From Flavobacteriales bacterium (lineage in GTDB: Bacteria > Bacteroidota > Bacteroidia > Flavobacteriales_E > Vicingaceae), in assembly GCA_020435335.1 (NCBI GenBank), contig JAGQZT010000053.1, positions 1-60,033 on the forward strand: a stretch of 60,033 nucleotides of DNA, read 5' to 3'. Made by a program: the position numbers and the translations under genes. Positions 54,020-60,033 of the stretch are shown one piece after another (the stretch's first letter is position 1; each line of letters opens with the position of its first letter). Below the pieces are notes generated by a model that was not told the origin of the DNA, did not search any database, and saw nothing but the letters and a program-made list of their open reading frames with translations.

Positions 54020-54442
54020 CTATTTACCTTCGTAATCTCTTCTTACAATAAATTTAGTTTTCACCGGTAATTTTTGAGCGGCCAAACGCATTGCTTCCTG
54101 AGCAATATCCAACGGCACACCATCACATTCGAAAATGATCTTACCTGGTCTTACGGTAGCAACCCAAAGTTCTGGAGCTCCTTTACCTTTACCCATCCTT
54201 ACCTCTGCAGGTTTCTTGGTTACCGGCTTATCCGGAAATACTCTGATCCACACTTGTCCTTCCCTTTTCATGTATCTGGTAACGGCGATCCTTGCAGCTT
54301 CAATCTGTCTGGCAGTCATCCAGCACTCTTCCATGGATTTGATGGCAAACGATCCAAATGCAATTTGATTTCCTCGTTGGGCGTTTCCTTTCATGCGCCC
54401 TTTTTGCATTTTTCTAAACTTCGTTCTTTTCGGTTGTAACAT
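54020..54442 (-). CDS. rplP: 50S ribosomal protein L16
   Basis: This 140-aa protein opens [10 protein letters not shown] and shows [10 protein letters not shown] and M-G-K-G-K-G-A-P. Length is normal. Confidence 0.98.
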   Translation of the reverse strand: MLQPKRTKFRKMQKGRMKGNAQRGNQIAFGSFAIKSMEECWMTARQIEAARIAVTRYMKREGQVWIRVFPDKPVTKKPAEVRMGKGKGAPELWVATVRPGKIIFECDGVPLDIAQEAMRLAAQKLPVKTKFIVRRDYEGK

Positions 54443-54474
54443 CGTTTCTTATTTTATGATCTTGTATTCTAAAC

Positions 54475-55203
54475 TTATTTTCTTTTAGCGGGTCCTCTTC
54501 TTCTTCCTCCTTCAGGTGCAGCTCCACCTTTTGTTTTTCCGCCTTTTGATTGACCCACATTTGGAGACAGGTCTCGTTTACCGTAAACTTCTCCTTTGCA
54601 GATCCATACTTTCACACCGATTCTACCGTAGGTTGTGTGTGCTTCGCTCAATGCGTAGTCGATATCGGCTCTGAAGGTATGCAATGGGATTCTTCCTTCT
54701 TTATATCCTTCTGTTCTTGCCATCTCAGCGCCACCTAATCGTCCGGAAACCTGTACTTTGATTCCTTCGGCACCCATTCTCATGGTAGAGGCTACTGCCA
54801 TTTTCGCAGCTCTACGGAAGGAGATTCTTCCTTCGATTTGTTTTGCCACGCTATCGGCAACCAGTTTGGCATCCAATTCCGGTCTTTTAATCTCGAAGAT
54901 GTTGATCTGAACATCTTTCTTCGTGATCTTTTTTAACTCTTCTCTCAGTTTATCTACTTCCTGACCACCTTTACCGATGATGATACCTGGTCGTGAACTA
55001 TTAATAGTTACGGTAATCAGTTTCAACGTTCTTTCGATGATAATTTTAGCAACACTGGCTTTGTGTAAACGAGCCATTAAGTATTTTCTAATCTTATAAT
55101 CTTCAACGATCTTAGCTGAATAGTCGTTTCCACCATACCAGTTAGAATCCCATCCTTTGATGATTCCTAATCTGTTTGAAATTGGATTTACTTTTTGTCC
55201 CAT
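54475..55203 (-). CDS. rpsC: 30S ribosomal protein S3
   Basis: This 242-aa protein has the KH domain with [10 protein letters not shown] and the C-terminal [15 protein letters not shown] Lys/Arg/Gly-rich tail closes it. Confidence 0.98.
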   Translation of the reverse strand: MGQKVNPISNRLGIIKGWDSNWYGGNDYSAKIVEDYKIRKYLMARLHKASVAKIIIERTLKLITVTINSSRPGIIIGKGGQEVDKLREELKKITKKDVQINIFEIKRPELDAKLVADSVAKQIEGRISFRRAAKMAVASTMRMGAEGIKVQVSGRLGGAEMARTEGYKEGRIPLHTFRADIDYALSEAHTTYGRIGVKVWICKGEVYGKRDLSPNVGQSKGGKTKGGAAPEGGRRRGPAKRK

Positions 55204-55206
55204 ATC

Positions 55207-55602
55207 TTAATTTATGCTATCTACGATTAATGTAACGTGGTTCGATCTCTTTCTGATTCTGTGAGCTCTACCCTGTGGTGCCGGCTGAATTCTTTTAAGC
55301 ATTCTAGCACTGTCAACTTTAATTTCTTTAACTACTAAATTGTTATCTTCAGGTCGTTCACCTTCATTTTTGGCTTCCCAGTTAGCGATGGCTGATTTTA
55401 ACAATTTCTCTAATCTGCGAGCAGCGTCTTGCGGGCTGAATTGTAAAATGCTCAATGCCTTGAACACGTCTTCACCTCTTACCATATCAGCTACTAATCT
55501 CATCTTTCTAGGAGAAGTCGGGCAATTGTTCAATTTAGCGAAGCTGATTGATTTATTCGCTTCTTTCGTTTGTTCTGCTCTATTTCTTTTTCTAGCACCC
55601 AT
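55207..55602 (-). CDS. rplV: 50S ribosomal protein L22
   Basis: This 131-aa protein has the L22 core [14 protein letters not shown] and the loop [17 protein letters not shown] that lines the exit tunnel. Confidence 0.98.
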   Translation of the reverse strand: MGARKRNRAEQTKEANKSISFAKLNNCPTSPRKMRLVADMVRGEDVFKALSILQFSPQDAARRLEKLLKSAIANWEAKNEGERPEDNNLVVKEIKVDSARMLKRIQPAPQGRAHRIRKRSNHVTLIVDSIN

Positions 55603-55613
55603 GGTTAACTATT

Positions 55614-55892
55614 TTATTTTTTTCCTTTATCTTTTTTCCCGGCGTGGCCTCTGAAGTTTCTGGTTGGAGCGAACTCACCGAGTTTGTGTCCTACCATGTT
55701 CTCCGTTACGTAAACCGGAATAAATTTATTTCCATTATGAACAGCGATGGTTAATCCTACGAAATCAGGAGTAATCATGGATGCTCTTGACCAGGTTTTG
55801 ATTACAGCTTTTTTACCGTTTTGTTGAGCATCGTCAACTCTAGCCTGAAGCTTGTAATGTACAAATGGTGGTTTTTTTAATGAACGACTCAT
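55614..55892 (-). CDS. rpsS: 30S ribosomal protein S19
   Basis: This 92-aa head protein has [21 protein letters not shown] and [11 protein letters not shown]. Confidence 0.98.
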   Translation of the reverse strand: MSRSLKKPPFVHYKLQARVDDAQQNGKKAVIKTWSRASMITPDFVGLTIAVHNGNKFIPVYVTENMVGHKLGEFAPTRNFRGHAGKKDKGKK

Positions 55893-55895
55893 ATC

Positions 55896-56720
55896 TTATT
55901 TCTTTCTTCCTTCAATTATATACTTACTTGAATGTTTCTTTTTAGCTCTGGTTTTGTATCCTTTAGCTGGAATACCTTTTCTGGATCTTGGGTGACCTCC
56001 GGCATTTCTACCTTCACCACCACCCATCGGGTGATCCACAGGGTTCATCACAACACCTCTTACTCGAGGTCTTCTACCTAACCATCTGCTTCTACCGGCT
56101 TTACCAGAACGCTCCAGCATGTGCTCGGCATTTGATACCGAACCGATAGTAGCTTTACAGGTAGCCAGAATCAATCTTGTTTCGCCGGAAGGCAATTTTA
56201 CCACAACGTATTTACCGTCTTTAGCGGTTAGTTGCGCATAAGAACCGGCACTACGAGCCATTTTAGCTCCTTGCTTTGGTCTTAACTCAATGTTGTGGAT
56301 TACCGTACCGAGTGGAATATCGGATAAGAAAAGCGTGTTACCAACTTCCGGTTGTGCGTCTTTTCCTGAAAGGATCTCCTGACCAACCTGAAGGCCGTTA
56401 GGAGCCACGATGTATCTTTTATCCCCGTCTTTGTAGTAAACAAGGGCTACACGCGCCGTTCTTCCCGGATCGTATTCGATAGACTTAACGATACCCGGAA
56501 TTCCGTCTTTATCTCTTTTGAAATCTACTGAACGAAGTTTCTGTTTGTGACCACCACCAATGTATCGCATGGTCATCTTTCCGTCGTTGTTTCTTCCTCC
56601 GGATTTTGATTTTCCTTTTACAAGGCTTTTCTCGGGCTTAGATGCGGTAATAGTGCCAAAATCACTAACAATCTTATGTCTTTGCCCCGGTGTGGTAGGC
56701 TTTAATTTTCTTACTGCCAT
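55896..56720 (-). CDS. rplB: 50S ribosomal protein L2
   Basis: This 274-aa protein has the peptidyl-transferase-proximal loop [17 protein letters not shown] with its conserved histidine and a basic C-terminus. Confidence 0.98.
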   Translation of the reverse strand: MAVRKLKPTTPGQRHKIVSDFGTITASKPEKSLVKGKSKSGGRNNDGKMTMRYIGGGHKQKLRSVDFKRDKDGIPGIVKSIEYDPGRTARVALVYYKDGDKRYIVAPNGLQVGQEILSGKDAQPEVGNTLFLSDIPLGTVIHNIELRPKQGAKMARSAGSYAQLTAKDGKYVVVKLPSGETRLILATCKATIGSVSNAEHMLERSGKAGRSRWLGRRPRVRGVVMNPVDHPMGGGEGRNAGGHPRSRKGIPAKGYKTRAKKKHSSKYIIEGRKK

Positions 56721-56775
56721 TTTTGTTTATATCTTTAGAGGGTTGGAGCCCCCGTATAGTTAATATTCTGCTTGA

Positions 56776-57066
56776 TTATATGTTGCTGTAAAAATCTATA
56801 ACATCTCCATCTGCAACGGTTATAATTGCTTTTTTATACTTGTTTGTTTTGCCTTTGATCAATCCGGCTTTGGTAAATCTTGATCTGGATTTCCCGGCGT
56901 AATTAATGGTATTAACAGCTTCCACAGTAACACCATAAGTAGCCTCTACAGCCTTCTTAATCTGAATCTTGTTGGCAGCCTGATTCACAACAAAACCGTA
57001 ACGATTTAACTTCTCGCTTTGGTCAGTCATCTTCTCAGACACAACTGGTTTTAGTATTACATCCAT
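56776..57066 (-). CDS. rplW: 50S ribosomal protein L23
   Basis: This 96-aa protein has L-K-P-V-V-S-E-K-M-T, the helix A-N-K-I-Q-I-K-K-A-V-E and V-N-T-I-N-Y. ATG 57066 is preferred to the adjacent upstream GTG at 57069. It docks trigger factor and SRP at the tunnel exit. Confidence 0.97.
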   Translation of the reverse strand: MDVILKPVVSEKMTDQSEKLNRYGFVVNQAANKIQIKKAVEATYGVTVEAVNTINYAGKSRSRFTKAGLIKGKTNKYKKAIITVADGDVIDFYSNI

Positions 57067-57073
57067 CACTTAT

Positions 57074-57700
57074 TTACTTTAAAATTTTTTCAATTTTTTC
57101 AATCGATCCCTCTGCCAAAATAACACTAGAAGCGTTCATTAAATCATAAGTGTTTATTTCAGAAGCTGTTACAACTTTTGCCCCCTTCAAATTTCGGGAC
57201 GACAAATATACATTTTTATTTGTATCTGACAGCACCAATAATGATTTTTTATCAGCAGCTCCTAAATTCTTCAGCATTTCCGTGTACTTCTTGGTTTGTG
57301 GAGCATCGAATGAAAAATCTTCCAACACCACGATAGCACCGTCTTTTGCTTTATAAGAAAGCGCAGACTTACGGGCCAGTTGTTTTTGTTTGGTGTTCAA
57401 TTTAAACCCGTAATTTCTTGGTTTAGGACCGAACACACGACCTCCACCTTTAAACAAGGGGCTTTTCAAACTACCTGCTCTGGCAGTACCTGTACCTTTT
57501 TGTTTTTTGATCTTTCGGGTACTTGCAGAGATTTCGCCTTTTTCTTTGGCTTTATGCGTACCTTGCCTTTGGTTGGCCAAATACTGTTTCACATCCAGGT
57601 AGATCGCATGATCATTCGGCTCGATGCCGTAGATGGCCGTATCAAGGGTTACCTTCTTTTTGGTATCTTTTCCTTCTATGTTTTTTACAACTAATTCCAT
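57074..57700 (-). CDS. rplD: 50S ribosomal protein L4
   Basis: This 208-aa protein has the tunnel loop [10 protein letters not shown] and [11 protein letters not shown]. In E. coli L4 represses its own operon; no leader hairpin can be judged here. Confidence 0.98.
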   Translation of the reverse strand: MELVVKNIEGKDTKKKVTLDTAIYGIEPNDHAIYLDVKQYLANQRQGTHKAKEKGEISASTRKIKKQKGTGTARAGSLKSPLFKGGGRVFGPKPRNYGFKLNTKQKQLARKSALSYKAKDGAIVVLEDFSFDAPQTKKYTEMLKNLGAADKKSLLVLSDTNKNVYLSSRNLKGAKVVTASEINTYDLMNASSVILAEGSIEKIEKILK

Positions 57701-57715
57701 GTTTTGTTCCCCCTA

Positions 57716-58333
57716 TTATTTTTCAATTAATACGTAAGAACCTTTTGCTCCAGGAATGGATCCTGTTACAACCAATAAATTCTTATCGGAATAAACTTTA
57801 ACTACCTGCAGGTTTTGAACTTTAACCCGATCACCACCTGTTCTTCCGGCCATCTTCATTCCTTTCATAACTCGAGAAGGAGTAGAACCTGCACCTAAAG
57901 AACCCGGAGCTCTCAGTCTGTTGTGCTGACCGTGCGTAGCATCACCAACACCTCTAAAACCATGTCTTTTTACAACCCCTTGAAAACCTTTACCTTTTGA
58001 GGTACCGATCACATCGATCCAATCTCCTTCTTCGAAAAGCTCAACGGTAACAACATCACCGATGTTCTTTTCTTCTTCGAAATCTTGAAACTCAACTACT
58101 TTTCTTTTAGGGGTAGTTTTTGCTTTTTTAAAGTGACCCTGTAACGCTTTAGGAGTATTCTTATCTGATTTATCTCCAAAAGCTAATTGCACAGCGTCGT
58201 AACCATCGGTATCCACCTTTTTGACTTGTGTCACAACACAAGGACCAGCTTCGATAATCGTGCATGGTAAATTTTTACCCTCGGCACTGTAAACGCTAGT
58301 CATACCTATTTTTTTCCCAATCAATCCTGGCAT
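57716..58333 (-). CDS. rplC: 50S ribosomal protein L3
   Basis: This 205-aa protein opens [10 protein letters not shown] and has [13 protein letters not shown] and [12 protein letters not shown]. Normal length. Confidence 0.98.
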   Translation of the reverse strand: MPGLIGKKIGMTSVYSAEGKNLPCTIIEAGPCVVTQVKKVDTDGYDAVQLAFGDKSDKNTPKALQGHFKKAKTTPKRKVVEFQDFEEEKNIGDVVTVELFEEGDWIDVIGTSKGKGFQGVVKRHGFRGVGDATHGQHNRLRAPGSLGAGSTPSRVMKGMKMAGRTGGDRVKVQNLQVVKVYSDKNLLVVTGSIPGAKGSYVLIEK

Positions 58334-58385
58334 TTTACTTTAGTTTTAAATTAATTTTTACTTTTTTAAAATGGTCTCAAGTGCA

Positions 58386-58691
58386 TCACACTTTGATTTC
58401 CACATCAACACCACTTGGTAACTCAAGCTTCATCAACGCGTCTACAGTTTTGGAAGAAGAACCGTAGATATCGATTAATCTTTTGTAAGCAGACAATTGA
58501 AATTGCTCTCTTGATTTTTTGTTAACGTGTGGAGATCTTAATACTGTAAAGATTCTTTTATGCGTTGGTAATGGAATCGGACCACTTACTACTGCACCTG
58601 TTCCTTTAACAGTTTTCACGATTTTCTCGGCTGATCTGTCAACCAGGTTAAAATCGTAAGATTTCAGTTTAATTCTAATTTTTTGGCTCAT
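58386..58691 (-). CDS. rpsJ: 30S ribosomal protein S10
   Basis: This 101-aa protein has [18 protein letters not shown] and [12 protein letters not shown]. It begins 11 bases after fusA, so the S10 operon here continues from the str operon. Confidence 0.98.
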   Translation of the reverse strand: MSQKIRIKLKSYDFNLVDRSAEKIVKTVKGTGAVVSGPIPLPTHKRIFTVLRSPHVNKKSREQFQLSAYKRLIDIYGSSSKTVDALMKLELPSGVDVEIKV

Positions 58692-58702
58692 GCTATCTAT
58701 TA

Positions 58703-60033
58703 TTAAGCTTCTACTTTTCCTTTTGCTTTTGCTATTACTTCTTCAGCAATATTCTTTGGACACTCATCGAAGTGAGAGAACTCCATGGTAGAAGTTGCTC
58801 TACCGGATGACATGGTTCTCAGGTCAGTAACATAACCGAACATTTCGGACAACGGCACTTTCGCTTTAACTACTTTAGAACCGGCTTTGTCGTCCATTCC
58901 TTCAACCTGACCTCTTCTTCGGTTCAAATCACCTACGATATCACCCATGCTTTCTTCCGGAGTAACCACTTCTAATTTCATGATTGGCTCCAATAAAACA
59001 GGGTTAGCTTTTGGCAACGCCGATCTGTAAGCCATTTTACCGGCAATCTCGAACGACAACTGATCTGAATCGACCGCGTGGAAAGAACCATCCAACAATG
59101 TCACTTTCAAACTATCTACCGGATAACCAGCTAATACACCGGTACCCATTGCTTCTTTGAAACCTTTCTCAACTGAAGGGATAAATTCTCTAGGAATGTT
59201 ACCACCTTTAATTTCGTTAACGAACTCCAGTCCTTCTTTTTCTTTATCGGCAACAGGTTCAATTCTAACAACGATGTCAGCGAATTTACCACGACCACCT
59301 GATTGTTTCTTGTACACTTCTCTGTGTTCTACAGAACCGGTAATGGTTTCTTTGTAGGCAACCTGAGGAGCACCTTGGTTACATTCCACCTTAAACTCTC
59401 TTTTCAGACGGTCGATGATGATATCCAGGTGAAGCTCACCCATACCACTGATGATGGTTTGACCTGAATCCTGATCCGTTTTAACCTGAAAGGTCGGATC
59501 TTCTTCAGCCAGTTTACCTAAGGCAATACCTAACTTATCCACATCGGCCTGAGTTTTAGGCTCAATGGCGATACCGATTACCGGATCCGGGAAGTCCATA
59601 GACTCCAATACGATCGGATGTTTCTCATCGCAAAGGGTATCACCTGTTTTAATATCTTTAAATCCTACCAAAGCAGCAATATCACCACAACCCAATTCTT
59701 CAATTTGGTTTTGTTTGTTTGCATGCATTTGGAAAATTCTTGAAATTCTTTCTTTATTACCTGATCTGGTATTCAACACATAAGAACCTGCAGGAAGTGA
59801 TCCTGAATAAGCTCTGGTAAAGCATAATCTACCAACAAAAGGGTCAGTAGCAATTTTAAATGCCAGGGCAGCGAAAGGCTCATCGTAAGATGGTTTTCTG
59901 GAAGCAGGCTGATCTGTTTTAGGGTTGATCCCTTCGATAGCTTCCGTATCCAGTGGCGAAGGTAAAATTTCCATTACCATATCCAACATTGCCTGTACAT
60001 CTTTATTCTTCAATGCAGATCCACACATCATTG
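58703..60033 (-). CDS. fusA: elongation factor G (partial, N-terminus outside window)
   Basis: About 443 codons of the C-terminal part are present; the GTPase domain lies beyond the right edge. Visible are C-G-S-A-L-K-N-K at the end of the G domain, domain II, domain III with G-M-G-E-L-H-L-D-I, domain IV with [19 protein letters not shown], and domain V with [13 protein letters not shown] drives translocation. Domain IV is intact and no truncation is seen inside the window. Confidence 0.97.
   Translation of the reverse strand, partial: MMCGSALKNKDVQAMLDMVMEILPSPLDTEAIEGINPKTDQPASRKPSYDEPFAALAFKIATDPFVGRLCFTRAYSGSLPAGSYVLNTRSGNKERISRIFQMHANKQNQIEELGCGDIAALVGFKDIKTGDTLCDEKHPIVLESMDFPDPVIGIAIEPKTQADVDKLGIALGKLAEEDPTFQVKTDQDSGQTIISGMGELHLDIIIDRLKREFKVECNQGAPQVAYKETITGSVEHREVYKKQSGGRGKFADIVVRIEPVADKEKEGLEFVNEIKGGNIPREFIPSVEKGFKEAMGTGVLAGYPVDSLKVTLLDGSFHAVDSDQLSFEIAGKMAYRSALPKANPVLLEPIMKLEVVTPEESMGDIVGDLNRRRGQVEGMDDKAGSKVVKAKVPLSEMFGYVTDLRTMSSGRATSTMEFSHFDECPKNIAEEVIAKAKGKVEA

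Noticed and set aside
58334..58385. Possible S10-operon leader between rpsJ and rplC
   Set aside because: The 52-base gap is A/T-rich without any stable stem I can see.
1..60033. Search for CRISPR arrays, insertion sequences, phage genes, toxin-antitoxin pairs, biosynthetic clusters, tRNAs and rRNAs
   Set aside because: None was found; nearly all DNA is accounted for by conserved core genes with short gaps.

Overview
This window is a piece of core chromosome from a Bacteroidota bacterium, most likely a member of the Flavobacteriales outside the classical Flavobacteriaceae (the rank below phylum is inference). The phylum evidence is direct: gldB and gldC gliding genes, two proteins with type IX secretion (T9SS) C-terminal sorting domains, an FtsZ with a long acidic linker and a C-terminal NSFLHDNVD peptide, a MraY with a large inserted loop, ribosomal genes with little Shine-Dalgarno signal, and several TAnnTTTG-type -7 promoter boxes. 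No phage, insertion sequence, CRISPR array, tRNA or rRNA gene was seen. The window is mainly housekeeping DNA, so the points of interest are small ones inside or between conserved genes.

Region 1 (1-23,260) is mixed metabolism and envelope. It holds a truncated DsbD-like gene, a queuosine-precursor transporter, a LolC/E-type permease followed by cystathionine beta-synthase and a small monooxygenase, a NamZ-type muramidase, a CoA-type Nudix hydrolase coupled to a WG-repeat surface protein, and a forward run of MltF-like transglycosylase, MscS channel, CorA and TauE/SafE permease. Next come NadE and an outer-membrane barrel, divergent from gldB-gldC-(secreted protein)-hemN. An AT-rich secreted orphan, a MATE exporter, a YD-like lipoprotein and a large T9SS cargo protein follow.

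Region 2 (22,808-39,730) is the division and cell wall (dcw) cluster, read on the minus strand in the order mraZ-rsmH-ftsL-ftsI-murE-mraY-murD-(small unknown gene)-ftsW-murG-murC-ftsQ-ftsA-ftsZ, with yqeY after an ftsZ terminator. Most genes touch or overlap by 1-14 bases, so it reads as one long operon. It starts at a clear MraZ operator: three 10-bp repeats at 39,351-39,380. engB diverges from it across a 467-bp gap that also holds two hairpin repeat units.

Region 3 (40,339-60,033) is a second T9SS cargo gene, clpX and carA, then the S10-spc-alpha ribosomal superoperon on the minus strand, from a truncated fusA through rpsJ ... secY-map-infA-rpmJ-rpsM-rpsK-rpsD-rpoA-rplQ. It closes with a strong hairpin terminator before carA. 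Both S14 and L36 are zinc-free forms, and L15 and L17 carry long charged Ala/Glu/Lys tails.

The best leads for follow-up are the 120-aa gene between murD and ftsW, which looks like a free-standing Mur-ligase C-terminal-like domain, the two 7-bp tandem arrays directly upstream of ftsL and gldC, the paired hairpin repeats beside engB, and the AT-rich orphan at 17,836-18,570.
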